Assembly (NCBI GenBank): GCA_016214905.1
Contig: JACRMQ010000006.1
Coordinates: 124,001-188,000 of the forward strand
Length of the DNA stretch: 64,000 nt
Source of the DNA: Ignavibacteriales bacterium
GTDB taxonomy: Bacteria; Bacteroidota; Ignavibacteria; UBA10030; SZUA-254
Direction of reading: 5' to 3'
Position 1 is the first letter of the stretch. Every line of letters starts with the position of its first letter. Below the pieces are notes generated by a model. It saw only the letters and a list, made by a program, of their open reading frames with translations. It made no database searches and was not told the DNA's origin. The translations under genes were made by a program, and so were the position numbers. Below are positions 9,293 to 18,555 of the stretch, piece after piece.

Positions 9293-9484
9293 CTAATCTT
9301 GGTCTTTTTCTTTTTTTGATGATCCAAAACGTGCCATAATACGTTTGCCGAATAATTTCAAAACTACCCAGCCGCTTGCAATACCACCCAATAAAAGTTG
9401 AAGAAGCAAGCTGCCTGTCCCTGGATCTATGTAGGCAGGGATTATTGCCGATAATATCCGTATGTGCGATAAATATTCCATCAA
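9293..9484 (-). CDS. Small conserved membrane protein
   Basis: A 63-aa protein with a single hydrophobic segment containing AYIDPGTGSLLLQLLLGG and a basic, charged C-terminus (GKRIMARFGSSKKEKD). I recognise the YIDPGTGS-LLQLLLGG pattern as a recurrent short protein encoded next to polysaccharide genes in many bacteria; its function is not known. It lies 72 bp upstream of the methyltransferase on the same strand and probably shares its transcript. Confidence 0.7.
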   Translation of the reverse strand: MMEYLSHIRILSAIIPAYIDPGTGSLLLQLLLGGIASGWVVLKLFGKRIMARFGSSKKEKDQD

Positions 9485-9904
9485 TTGGAAATTCCTTTCA
9501 CGCTAATAACGATGTAAAACAATGGATTTGACATAAAATATGCTTATGTAAGTATACAAAAAATAAAATTATAAAACCATGTTAAAATTACAATAGTTTG
9601 CCATGATACGCAATCATCTCATGAAAATCACAGAGTAGCCGCGGACATTCATAAGATGTCCATAGCTGAATGTCCGCGCTGTTTGCAATTATACACAACC
9701 ATATCGAAGACATGGTCAAACCTCCGGTATCTTCAACTGTTGATCATGGTCAGATACCGGAGGTTTAAAACAAAGAGCATAGAAATACTGCCATTCAATC
9801 TCCCAGCCGTAGCCGCGGACTTTTCTTGGCTCTTCAATGCTAAATGTCCGCGTGTTTGCAATCATACGCAATCATCTCGAATTAGAGCCGGGAGGAGATT
9901 GCGG
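9485..9904. repeat. Intergenic region with nested inverted repeats
   Basis: This 420-bp gap has no credible gene. It contains an 11-bp inverted repeat CGCGGACATTC / GAATGTCCGCG (9640-9650 and 9668-9678) and a perfect 15-bp inverted repeat AAACCTCCGGTATCT / AGATACCGGAGGTTT (9718-9732 and 9752-9766). A second copy of the first element's edges (agccgcggac at 9811-9820, atgtccgcgtgtttgca at 9844-9860) is present, and the phrase cgcaatcatctc occurs at 9609-9620 and 9868-9879. The layout suggests remnants of a dispersed palindromic intergenic element. Confidence 0.7.
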
Positions 9905-12169
9905 CTACACCCTCCACCTTAATCCCGCATAAACCATCCTTCCGTAAATCGGTCCCCAGATGATGGATGAATCGAAATATTTCCCGTCCGGATTTTCCGG
10001 ATCGATGATCGGCGAATTTTGTTTGAACCCGAATATATTCTCTATCCCTAAATATAAATCGAATCGATTGTTGAACGATCTGGTTATCTGGCTATTCACC
10101 AGCGCGAATGATGGAGAATATTTCAAGGATCGAAAATCTGCAGGGTTTAACTCAGTATCGGGCAATCTCTTAGGACCGAACCATTGTATCGTTAAATCAT
10201 AAAGCATCTGAGGTTGATCGGGTTCGTCCCGTTCACTCGAGTATCCTAAATTCAACAACATTCTGTTTTTTGAAATAAATGGTCTCTCAACCAATTTGTT
10301 GTTTACAGATTGCTTCGTATCTACGTAACGATACGCAATCCTTGCATCCAATCTCTCAACCGGTTGGAAATTTATTTCTGCCTGAATGGTATTTGAATAC
10401 GACTTTCCGTTCAGGTTATAGAAATAAACCGATTGTGGATCACGGTCAAGATCAATCACAACCTGTTTATCGAAAACAGTTCTGTACAAATCAAGTGTGA
10501 TTGTTCCTTCGCGCCACTCAAACAAAAAATAATGTGTAAGATTAAAGCCAATGTTCCATGCAGATTCCTGCTTAAACGGATAGTTGCCCGATTCTACCGG
10601 AAAATTCAGGTTCCTCGCACTGGCAAAGAAAGCAAGATTTTCTGAAAGGACATTCGCCGTTCTTACTCCTTTACCTGCAACCAATCGCAATACCCAATCT
10701 TCATGAGGTGTATAACGTAAATGTAAACGGGGCGACGTAATTGTTCCGAAGAGATCATTAAAATCTGTCCGCACTCCCGCTATCAAAGATAATTCATCCG
10801 CGGGATTGTAAGTGTATTCACCGAAAATACCGGGGATTCGTTCCGTCCTTTCAAAATGTAATCCCGGAAATTTTTCTTTGAAATTATCGAATTGAAAACT
10901 CAATCCTAACCTGTACTGATGTATGGTGCTGTCGAAGCTCGATTGAAATATGAAGTTAAAATATCCCGACGATTGCTCACCGTCGTAACGACGCAGATTA
11001 AAATCATTATTTTGTTTAAAATTGCTGAATGACCATTGAAGGGCAACACTTGAATAAGAATTCCCTTCAAACACATATCCGTTCTTACCGAAAATTCTTA
11101 AATATACGTTTTTCATTCTGAATGAATATTCTTTCGGAAGCAGAGATAACTCATCGGTGTTCTTTTCATATCCGTTCAACGTTCCCCCTGATTTGGAATC
11201 GGAAACATATTGCACCCCGATCTGATTCTCAAACCTGCGCGGATATGCTATGTGAAAACGCTGCAGGAAATTGATTGTATTTCCGAGAGGCATATCGAGG
11301 AAACGATCGGAATTCCCATCCATCCTGCTTTTCAGGAAACTGCCATGAAGAAGCGTTAATGCATCTATACCTTCTCCGAGATTTTTACGGAAATTCAGAT
11401 TTCCTTCAAATCTTTTTTCACTGTTGCCGAAGAAGTTGAAGAAGATGTTATCCTCATCCTTATCTTCCGGTTTGTGAAGCTCCACGTTTATCTGACCGGT
11501 TATCGATTCATATCCGTTTGCTACCGAACCGGTGCCTTTAGAAACCTGAATACTTTTAATCCATGTCCCGGGAATGTAAGACAAACCGATTGATGAAGAA
11601 AGTCCGCGGATCGAAGGCATATTTTCAACTGTAATCAGCGAATAAATTCCAGCCAAGCCGAGCATCTCTATTTGTTTTAATCCGGTAATCGCATCGGTAA
11701 AAGAGACATCGATAGACGGATTGGTTTCGAAACTTTCCGAGAGGTTACAGCATGCCGCTTTGAATAATTCTTTCTGCGACATGGTTTGAACGAATCCGGC
11801 AGATTTGTATTCGTACGTTGAGGATGCATTCACCCCCTCAACCACAACCTCGGATAACTCATGTGCCTCCGCCGATAATTCCACCGTGATGAATGTATTT
11901 ACGGAAATAGCAATGGTGTCGGGTTTATATCCTACACTGCTTATTGCAAGTTTTACCGGCGTGCTGATTTTCAAGAGGGTGAATGATCCATCTGCATTCG
12001 TCGATGTACCGTTGGCTGTCCCCACGACAAAAACATTCGCACCGGCAACCGGAATAATTTTTCCCTCAACATTTTTTTCCAACACTCTTCCCTCAAGTCT
12101 ATCCGCGCTTTGTGCCGGTAATAGACAGGTGAGTAAGAGGATCATAATGATTATAATTGCTGTTCTCAT
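9905..12169 (-). CDS. TonB-dependent outer-membrane receptor with carboxypeptidase-regulatory-like N-domain
   Basis: A SusC/CirA-type outer-membrane transporter of ~754 aa. The chosen start (12169) gives the signal peptide MRTAIIIIMILLLTCLLPAQS; a longer frame opens at 12307, and MKIDLL at 12214 is an alternative. A CarboxypepD_reg-like domain follows (LEGRVLEKN, SSVGYKPDTI), then a plug with VENMPSIRGL and GYESITGQINVEL, and a 22-strand barrel ending in an aromatic C-terminus (MVYAGLRWRV). A double cysteine lies in the plug (KAACCNLSESF). It is downstream of genes for a CxxC metal-binding-type protein and a Cys-rich protein. It therefore probably imports a metal ion or metal complex, perhaps copper; the substrate is inferred from context. 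Confidence 0.85.
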   Translation of the reverse strand: MRTAIIIIMILLLTCLLPAQSADRLEGRVLEKNVEGKIIPVAGANVFVVGTANGTSTNADGSFTLLKISTPVKLAISSVGYKPDTIAISVNTFITVELSAEAHELSEVVVEGVNASSTYEYKSAGFVQTMSQKELFKAACCNLSESFETNPSIDVSFTDAITGLKQIEMLGLAGIYSLITVENMPSIRGLSSSIGLSYIPGTWIKSIQVSKGTGSVANGYESITGQINVELHKPEDKDEDNIFFNFFGNSEKRFEGNLNFRKNLGEGIDALTLLHGSFLKSRMDGNSDRFLDMPLGNTINFLQRFHIAYPRRFENQIGVQYVSDSKSGGTLNGYEKNTDELSLLPKEYSFRMKNVYLRIFGKNGYVFEGNSYSSVALQWSFSNFKQNNDFNLRRYDGEQSSGYFNFIFQSSFDSTIHQYRLGLSFQFDNFKEKFPGLHFERTERIPGIFGEYTYNPADELSLIAGVRTDFNDLFGTITSPRLHLRYTPHEDWVLRLVAGKGVRTANVLSENLAFFASARNLNFPVESGNYPFKQESAWNIGFNLTHYFLFEWREGTITLDLYRTVFDKQVVIDLDRDPQSVYFYNLNGKSYSNTIQAEINFQPVERLDARIAYRYVDTKQSVNNKLVERPFISKNRMLLNLGYSSERDEPDQPQMLYDLTIQWFGPKRLPDTELNPADFRSLKYSPSFALVNSQITRSFNNRFDLYLGIENIFGFKQNSPIIDPENPDGKYFDSSIIWGPIYGRMVYAGLRWRV

Positions 12170-12218
12170 AACAAACCTTATAATATTGTTTTGTGATAAT
12201 AAATCGATCTTCATCGAT

Positions 12219-12566
12219 TTAATGAGTTGTCGGATTTCCCCTGTACAAACAACAAGGTGGTAGTTTGTTATAAGTGCTGTCCTGCGCCAGATGAATACCA
12301 GTATCATGTCCGGAGGTGGCTATTCTCTTCTGAAGTGAGTCGACTGAAATTGTCGGTGAGAGATATGCAACTGTGAGCATTTTAGATTTTTTATCCCACT
12401 TTGCATATTTCACTTCTTTGATTTTAATTGATTTTTCGATCCGGTCTTTGCACATGCCGCAATTACCGGATACTTTGAATTTTGATTCTTTAACTTCGGG
12501 TTTTTGTGCGAACAATATTGATGCAACAAGTAAACCAAACAAGAGTGATTTGAAAAATATTCTCAT
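12219..12566 (-). CDS. Periplasmic heavy-metal-associated (HMA-like) domain protein
   Basis: A 115-aa exported protein with signal peptide MRIFFKSLLFGLLVASILFA and an HMA fold core: FKVSGNCGMCKDRIEKSI (GxCxxC metal site), VKYAKWDKKSKMLTVAY and a second beta-alpha unit. HMA domains bind soft metals such as Cu(I). Near the C-terminus it also has a CC pair (LPPCCLYRG). It precedes the TonB receptor on the same strand and probably works with it as a metal-binding partner. Which metal is not determinable. Confidence 0.8.
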   Translation of the reverse strand: MRIFFKSLLFGLLVASILFAQKPEVKESKFKVSGNCGMCKDRIEKSIKIKEVKYAKWDKKSKMLTVAYLSPTISVDSLQKRIATSGHDTGIHLAQDSTYNKLPPCCLYRGNPTTH

Positions 12567-12626
12567 ATATCCTCAATTTATATTGTGATCCATCAGTGAA
12601 TTAAAAACAAAACTCACTATGCATCA

Positions 12627-12995
12627 TCAAATGAGGAATACGCAATCGATTTTATATTTTGAAATTTTACCCGGAGGTGATTTATCGGAAACGGAAAGAT
12701 AGGTGAAGATATTTTGGATTGGATTTAAATCAAGAACTCCACCAATGTGTAAAAAGGGAATAGAGGTTACTAAATTCTGTCCTTGGATGATTTGAATCTG
12801 AGAATCTTCGAGATGAAATACTTTGACTGATAATTCACAGCAGTCTGCACCGCAAGCGTCACCGCACGGATCGTCCGGTGTTTTGGCAGAGACAAACGCA
12901 TTGGTGCGGTCTCCGCATGTATGCAAAATTACAGGTACACCTATTGAAAACAAGATGTATATCGGCAGAATCAGTATGTTTACTCTAAATTTCAT
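12627..12995 (-). CDS. Cys-rich exported protein, HYC_CC_PP-like
   Basis: A 122-aa protein with an N-terminal hydrophobic export signal (ILILPIYILFSIGVPVILHTCG), then a cysteine cluster DPCGDACGADCCELSV. The pattern matches what I know as the HYC_CC_PP family of Bacteroidota, short proteins regularly encoded upstream of an HMA-domain protein and a TonB receptor; here it lies 60 bp upstream of them on the same strand. Role unknown, probably extracytoplasmic metal binding or handling. Confidence 0.65.
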   Translation of the reverse strand: MKFRVNILILPIYILFSIGVPVILHTCGDRTNAFVSAKTPDDPCGDACGADCCELSVKVFHLEDSQIQIIQGQNLVTSIPFLHIGGVLDLNPIQNIFTYLSVSDKSPPGKISKYKIDCVFLI

Positions 12996-13208
12996 CAGGA
13001 CTATTTATATACCTAAGAACAAGATAACTGATTAAATTGTTCTATGCAAAAATTACCTATTTGAAAAGTCGCATTTCTCAACTCATATCTCACAACTCAC
13101 AACTTACAACTCACCACTCATAGCTTCTAATTAGTAACCAATGACAATCTTTCTTGCAATTCTCAGATAATTTCTCCATTTTATCGAGTATTTATTTCAG
13201 AAAATGAT

Positions 13209-14360
13209 ATGGCAGACAGGCGGAAGAAAATTTTATTTATTTCACACGATTGCTCATTAACAGGGGCGCCGCGTGAATTGCTCCTGATCGTTAAACATCT
13301 CGATAAAACAAAATACGAACCGATCGTTGTTACCGGAACAGACGGACCTCTCCGTAAATATTTCGCAGAACATGCGGAAGTTTTCCCACAGGAACTGTTT
13401 TGCCGCGGAGTAAAATATTTACGTAATATCAGAGGGGCATTTAAACGTTTCTCACTTATCAAACAACTGAAACCGGATCTCGTTTATTGCAATACTGTCA
13501 TGACGTCGAAGTGGCTTCTCTACGCGAAGTTATTCGATATACCCACACTGATTCATGTTCACGAACTTTCAAACATTTTCGACACTCTTTCATCGTTCGA
13601 TAGATATCTGATACATAATTATACGGATGTTGCAATATCCGCATCAACCGCCGTGCGAAAATATTTATTAACGGTCTCGGCTCTCAATCCGGCAAGCATA
13701 GTTGTGTTTCATGAATCAATCGAAATCCCGGAAACAGTACTTCCACGTAATTCATCTATCATGGCTCTGCTTCGGATTGAAGAAAGTACGATCATCATCG
13801 GTATGATCGGCAGAATCGCTCACGTGAAGGGGAGTGATCTTTTTCTGGATGTCGCAAAAATAATTAAAGAATCTCTTTCACCCTCTTTAAAAGTGAAATT
13901 TATAATTATCGGCGGGACACCGCATGTTGAAGGACGTTTTAATGAATGGCTGGAAGATGAAATTGCGGAAAGTGAGATCAAAGACGATTTCATCATCACA
14001 GGTTCAAAAGAAAATATCGATCAATATTTATCGCTGGTCGATATTTTTGTTCTGCCCTCGCGCGAAGATCCATTCCCGCTTGTATTATTGGAAGCGATGG
14101 CGGCGTCAAAACCGATTGTCGCGTTCGCTGTTGGTGGAGTCCCCGAGGCGGTTGGTAACCAGGCAGGATTTTTGATCGAACCTCTCAATGTAGGTGCCAT
14201 GACTGAAACAATCATAAAATTAATTAATGATCCTGATTTAAGAAAACGTATGGGTGCCGAAGCCCGTAAACGTGTTGATCATGATTTTAACATTGAGCGT
14301 AATATCTCACGTGTAGAAGAAATTATTGAAATGGCTATTCAAAGTGGAAAGGTAAAATGA
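13209..14360 (+). CDS. Glycosyltransferase family 4
   Basis: A 383-aa GT-B fold retaining glycosyltransferase. The N-terminal loop SLTGAPRELLLIVKHL and the C-terminal donor-site text FVLPSREDPFPLVLLEAMAASKPIVAF (with the E-x7-E arrangement) are diagnostic of GT4. Length is usual. It is preceded by a 213-bp spacer containing simple (ctcacaact)-type sequence, so it probably starts a new transcript for the second half of the polysaccharide locus. Donor and linkage unknown. Confidence 0.9.
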   Translation: MADRRKKILFISHDCSLTGAPRELLLIVKHLDKTKYEPIVVTGTDGPLRKYFAEHAEVFPQELFCRGVKYLRNIRGAFKRFSLIKQLKPDLVYCNTVMTSKWLLYAKLFDIPTLIHVHELSNIFDTLSSFDRYLIHNYTDVAISASTAVRKYLLTVSALNPASIVVFHESIEIPETVLPRNSSIMALLRIEESTIIIGMIGRIAHVKGSDLFLDVAKIIKESLSPSLKVKFIIIGGTPHVEGRFNEWLEDEIAESEIKDDFIITGSKENIDQYLSLVDIFVLPSREDPFPLVLLEAMAASKPIVAFAVGGVPEAVGNQAGFLIEPLNVGAMTETIIKLINDPDLRKRMGAEARKRVDHDFNIERNISRVEEIIEMAIQSGKVK

Positions 14361-14585
14361 TATGACAGTGATTCATTTTTATCTGGCTTGGAGGGCGGAG
14401 AAGCTGGCTGTGAGAAATCGCACGTACGGTAACCTCTGAATTAATTACGCTACAATCTGAGTATACTTTTTTTTAAATACTCTTCGTATCCCATCCTCAA
14501 TAAATAGCAATTTAATGCCGCTTTTTTTATATTATCATCACAAATAAAATCAAAGAATTCACAACCAATAATTCACAATATACAA

Positions 14586-15596
14586 ATGGCAACAGCCCTT
14601 ATCACAGGTATCACGGGACAAGATGGCTTTTATTTGGCTGATCTGCTCATCAGTAAAGGATATAAAGTCATTGGATTGCGCCGTAAAACTTCTTCCGATC
14701 AGGCGAACCTTTTCAGCCGTTACGGAAAAATGATTGAATTCATATATGGAGATTTGCTCGATACTTTTTCGCTGGCAGAAGCCATCAAGAAGCATCAACC
14801 TGATGAGATCTACAACCTTGCGTCGCAATCGTATCCAGGAGAATCATGGCGCCTCGCTATAGAAACCGGAGAAATCACCGGGTTGGGCGCTCACCGTTTG
14901 TTCGAAGCTGCCAGGCATGTAAAACCTGATTGCCATGTTTATCAGGCGTCGTCATCAGAAATGTTTGGCGATCCTAAACAGGTTCCTCAAAACGAATCGA
15001 CACCTTTTAATCCGATGAACCCTTATGCCGCATCGAAAGTATACGCTCACAATCTGGCGCAAATATATAGGAAAAGTTATGACATGTTTATATCATGCGG
15101 AATATTATTCAATCATGAAAGCCCGCATAGAGGGATGCACTTCTTAACTCAAAAAGTTACTTACGGTGCCGCATGTGCAAAGTTAGGGATAAAAAATTCA
15201 TCCGTACTTAATGAAGTTAGCGAGCCGATGGTGAAGGATGGTAAGATCGCTCTTGGTAATCTCGATTCTAAAAGAGATTGGGGCTACGCCGCCGATTATG
15301 TCGAAGCTATTTGGCTAATACTTCAGCAGAAACAAGCAGATGATTTCGTTGTAGGGACCGGGCAATCCCGCACCATAAAACAATTTTGTGAAGAAGCGTT
15401 CGCTTTTGTCGGTTTGAAATGGGAAGATCATGTTGTTATCGATCAGCGTTTCGTGCGTCCCACAGAAACCGGACCCACTGTTGCCGATGCGTCTAAAGCA
15501 AGAAAAATTTTGGGATGGAAACCGAAAACATCTTTCAGTGAAATGATCGGATTCATGGTGAATAATCACCTCAATAAATTAAACACAGAGAAATAA
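14586..15596 (+). CDS. GDP-mannose 4,6-dehydratase-like SDR enzyme (divergent paralogue)
   Basis: A 336-aa extended short-chain dehydrogenase with GITGQDG near the N-terminus, the GLRRKTS NADP-contact region, SSSEMFG and the catalytic YxxxK (NPYAASKVYAH). It is related to the canonical Gmd immediately downstream (15639-16643) but differs in the segment that follows NHESP (HRGMHFLTQ against RRGETFVTR) and has an insertion (about residues 203-217). It could be a second Gmd, or an enzyme acting on a related GDP- or other NDP-sugar. Known relatives in the SDR family include reductases and epimerases, so the reaction is uncertain. Confidence 0.75.
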   Translation: MATALITGITGQDGFYLADLLISKGYKVIGLRRKTSSDQANLFSRYGKMIEFIYGDLLDTFSLAEAIKKHQPDEIYNLASQSYPGESWRLAIETGEITGLGAHRLFEAARHVKPDCHVYQASSSEMFGDPKQVPQNESTPFNPMNPYAASKVYAHNLAQIYRKSYDMFISCGILFNHESPHRGMHFLTQKVTYGAACAKLGIKNSSVLNEVSEPMVKDGKIALGNLDSKRDWGYAADYVEAIWLILQQKQADDFVVGTGQSRTIKQFCEEAFAFVGLKWEDHVVIDQRFVRPTETGPTVADASKARKILGWKPKTSFSEMIGFMVNNHLNKLNTEK

Positions 15597-15638
15597 AATA
15601 TCATCATTAAAATAAATTTTAGTTAAGAGAAAAATAAA

Positions 15639-16643
15639 ATGAAAAAAGCATTGATCACCGGAATTACCGGTCAGGATGGTTCGTATCTCGCTGAATTATT
15701 ATTGGAAAAAGGATATGAAGTCCACGGTATCATCCGCCGTGCAAGTACTTTCAACACCGGAAGGATAGATCACCTTTATACGGATCCTCACATTAACGGT
15801 GTGAGATTTTTTCTTCATTACGGTGATATCAGTGATTCAACAAATCTTATTAAATTACTTTATAATCTTAAACCGGATGAAGTGTATCACCTTGCTGCAC
15901 AAAGCCATGTGCGCGTCAGTTTCGATATACCTGAATATACAGGTGACGTTACGGCATTGGGAACTGTTAGAATTTTGGAAGCTATACGCGAAACAGGAAT
16001 TAAAACAAAATTTTATCAGGCATCGAGCAGTGAAATGTTCGGGATGGTGCGTGAAGTGCCGCAAAAGGAAACCACGCCGTTTTATCCGCGCAGTCCGTAT
16101 GGCTGTGCTAAAGTTTATGCATACTGGATTACCGTCAATTTCCGGGAGAGCTATGGAATTTACGGCTGTAACGGAATCCTTTTCAATCACGAGTCGCCCC
16201 GGCGTGGCGAGACTTTTGTTACACGTAAAATAACACGCGCGCTTGCTCACATTAAAGCCAGATTACAGGATTCCCTGTATCTCGGAAATCTCGATGCGAA
16301 GCGCGATTGGGGTTACGCAAAAGAATATGTTGAAGCTATGTGGTTGATGATGCAGCAGGAGAAACCTGATGATTTTGTTATTGCCACCGGAGAGACACAT
16401 ACCATTCGTGAGTTCTTGGATGAAGCATTTTCGTACGCAGGGATGGATTGGAAGAAGTATGTAAAGATAGATCCGCGTTACTATCGTCCGGCAGAAGTCG
16501 ATCTTCTTATTGGTGATGCTAGCAAAGCGAAACAAAAACTAGGTTGGAATCCCAAGACTACGTTTAAACAGCTTGTTCGTTTGATGGTTGATGCAGATAT
16601 TGAATTGCTGAATAATGAACGCCATCTCTCTATAAAAATCTAA
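15639..16643 (+). CDS. gmd: GDP-mannose 4,6-dehydratase
   Basis: A 334-aa extended SDR that converts GDP-D-mannose into GDP-4-keto-6-deoxy-D-mannose in the cytoplasm. Canonical features are [18 protein letters not shown] (NADP-binding glycine motif), [15 protein letters not shown] (catalytic Ser/Glu), the YxxxK in [12 protein letters not shown], and [17 protein letters not shown] followed by [14 protein letters not shown]-like AAGAGAAA precedes the ATG. It is followed 13 bp later by the GDP-fucose synthase gene, the next pathway step; the aminotransferase at 1905 could use the same intermediate. Confidence 0.95.
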   Translation: MKKALITGITGQDGSYLAELLLEKGYEVHGIIRRASTFNTGRIDHLYTDPHINGVRFFLHYGDISDSTNLIKLLYNLKPDEVYHLAAQSHVRVSFDIPEYTGDVTALGTVRILEAIRETGIKTKFYQASSSEMFGMVREVPQKETTPFYPRSPYGCAKVYAYWITVNFRESYGIYGCNGILFNHESPRRGETFVTRKITRALAHIKARLQDSLYLGNLDAKRDWGYAKEYVEAMWLMMQQEKPDDFVIATGETHTIREFLDEAFSYAGMDWKKYVKIDPRYYRPAEVDLLIGDASKAKQKLGWNPKTTFKQLVRLMVDADIELLNNERHLSIKI

Positions 16644-16656
16644 AAACAAAATAAAG

Positions 16657-17721
16657 ATGGAAAAGAAATCGAAAATATATATTGCAGGGCATACAGGTCT
16701 TGTAGGATCGGCAATTGTTCGAAAACTTCAGGAGAAAAGTTACTCTAATCTTGTCGTGAAAGATTTCCCCGGATTGGATTTGAGCCGCCAGAAGGAGGTG
16801 GAAGATTTCTTCACAAGTGAAAAACCTGATTATGTTTTTCTTGCCGCTGCGAAAGTTGGAGGAATTCTTGCCAACAATACATATAAGGCAGATTTCATTT
16901 ACGATAATCTTGCTATTGCGATGAATGTGATTCATTCGGCTTATAAATCCGGTGTAAAGAAACTTCTTAACCTCGGTTCTTCTTGCATTTATCCGAAACT
17001 TGCACCGCAACCTTTGAAGGAAGAATATCTGCTGAACGGATTTTTGGAACCGACAAATGAACCGTACGCAATTGCGAAAATTGCTGCAATAAAATTGTGC
17101 AGATATTTTAACGAACAACACGGTACAAATTTTATATCCTTGATGCCCACAAACCTGTATGGTCAGAATGATAACTTCAATCTTGAAACCGCGCATGTTC
17201 TTCCTTCGTTGATCAGAAAATTTTATCTCGCTAAATTGCTCGCACAAAAGAATTACGAGGATATTAGAGAGGATATTGGTCGATTTCGGTTAGGTTTTAA
17301 TTACGATGCTGAATTGAAATCTGAAGATGATGAGTCGATAATCCGGGTGATGAATCAACTAGGTATTTCAGAGAGATCTGTAACGTTATGGGGAACAGGG
17401 TCACCCTTTCGTGAATTCCTATATGTTGATGATTTAGCCGATGCTGCGGTTTATCTTATGGAAAATTATGAGTATAAAGATATCGGTGAACTTGTCAATG
17501 TAGGAACAGGAGTTGATTCAACCATTCGAGATATAGCAACGACAATTAAGAATATTGTTGGTTTCTCAGGTGAGATTAAGTGGGACTCATCCAAACCTGA
17601 TGGAACTCCAAAAAAGTTATTAGATGTCAGTAGATTGGAAAAATTGAAATGGAAAGCTTCAATTTCGCTTCATGATGGTATCCGCCGGACAATCGATTGG
17701 TACACCGACAATCAAAAATAA
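16657..17721 (+). CDS. fcl: GDP-L-fucose synthase
   Basis: A 354-aa SDR epimerase/reductase that turns GDP-4-keto-6-deoxymannose into GDP-L-fucose. The glycine motif YIAGHTGLVGSAIV, the signature AAAKVGGILANNTY, SSCIYP and the catalytic YxxxK in NEPYAIAKIAA are all present. It is longer than the ~315-320 aa E. coli type because of an insertion around residues 195-235 rich in charged residues, as seen in some family members. It directly follows gmd. Confidence 0.93.
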   Translation: MEKKSKIYIAGHTGLVGSAIVRKLQEKSYSNLVVKDFPGLDLSRQKEVEDFFTSEKPDYVFLAAAKVGGILANNTYKADFIYDNLAIAMNVIHSAYKSGVKKLLNLGSSCIYPKLAPQPLKEEYLLNGFLEPTNEPYAIAKIAAIKLCRYFNEQHGTNFISLMPTNLYGQNDNFNLETAHVLPSLIRKFYLAKLLAQKNYEDIREDIGRFRLGFNYDAELKSEDDESIIRVMNQLGISERSVTLWGTGSPFREFLYVDDLADAAVYLMENYEYKDIGELVNVGTGVDSTIRDIATTIKNIVGFSGEIKWDSSKPDGTPKKLLDVSRLEKLKWKASISLHDGIRRTIDWYTDNQK

Positions 17722-17727
17722 ATTGAA

Positions 17728-18555
17728 ATGCCTCTCCCGAAAATATCTATAATCACTCCATCATTTAATCAAGCGCGCTTTATCGATGCAAATATTCAAA
17801 GTGTATTGAATCAACAATATCCGAATGTAGAACACATAATAATCGACGGTGGTTCAACTGATGGGACAGTAGATGTCTTAAAAAAATATCCTCACCTTAG
17901 ATGGATATCTAAAAAGGATCGAGGACAATCGGATGCACTGAACAAAGGATTCAAGTTGGCAGCAGGTGATATTATTGGTTGGCTGAATTCAGATGATACA
18001 TATTGCCCGTATATTTTTCCCATCGTCGCAGATTATTTTAAGAATGAAGATGTAAAAGTTATTTGTGGTGATGGTTATGAAATCGATAGTTCAGGTATTG
18101 TAATAAAACAGATGTATTCTCGAAGTGCGTCTCCCGATATTCTGATTAAATATTGGAAATGGAAATTAGAATTTATCCAGCCTGCATTTTTCTTCCGTCG
18201 AGAAGTGTTTGATAAAGTTGGTTTTTTGGATGAGGATTTATATTTTACGATGGATTTCGATTTTTTTATCAGGTTGGGGCAGCGATACAAGTTCCATTAT
18301 TGTCAAATCCCATTTGCAAATTTTCGTCTATATACAGAATCTAAGACAGGGAAGAACTATCGAAAAATTATTCCGGATTACATCTGGGAGATGCAAAAAG
18401 TGTCCCATCGCTATTGGGGTAAACCATATCAAATCAAATATTATGAATACCTCTTCTCGTTTATCGGGGCGTTGTTTTATTCAGTCGTAAAAAATCTGTT
18501 TTTCAGTCCTACATCTAAATCAAGGGCATTGATAAAAAGGTTCTATGGATATTGA
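17728..18555 (+). CDS. Glycosyltransferase family 2
   Basis: A 275-aa GT-A fold enzyme with ISIITPSFNQARFID, IIDGGSTDGT, KDRGQSDALNKGF and WLNSDD; a close relative of the GT2 enzymes at 3038 and 4014. It lies 6 bp after fcl and overlaps the following oxidoreductase gene by 11 bp, so the three genes are one transcription unit. It may use the GDP-sugars made by its neighbours; this is inference. Confidence 0.88.
   Translation: MPLPKISIITPSFNQARFIDANIQSVLNQQYPNVEHIIIDGGSTDGTVDVLKKYPHLRWISKKDRGQSDALNKGFKLAAGDIIGWLNSDDTYCPYIFPIVADYFKNEDVKVICGDGYEIDSSGIVIKQMYSRSASPDILIKYWKWKLEFIQPAFFFRREVFDKVGFLDEDLYFTMDFDFFIRLGQRYKFHYCQIPFANFRLYTESKTGKNYRKIIPDYIWEMQKVSHRYWGKPYQIKYYEYLFSFIGALFYSVVKNLFFSPTSKSRALIKRFYGY

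Noticed and set aside
9656-9922. Plus-strand 88-aa ORF in the intergenic gap
   Set aside because: It reads through the inverted repeats and has no RBS or recognisable protein features.
11805-12263. Plus-strand 152-aa ORF
   Set aside because: It is a shadow of the TonB receptor N-terminus on the minus strand.
16630-17247. Minus-strand 205-aa ORF
   Set aside because: It is antisense to the clear GDP-L-fucose synthase gene and resembles no protein; codon pattern follows the sense gene.
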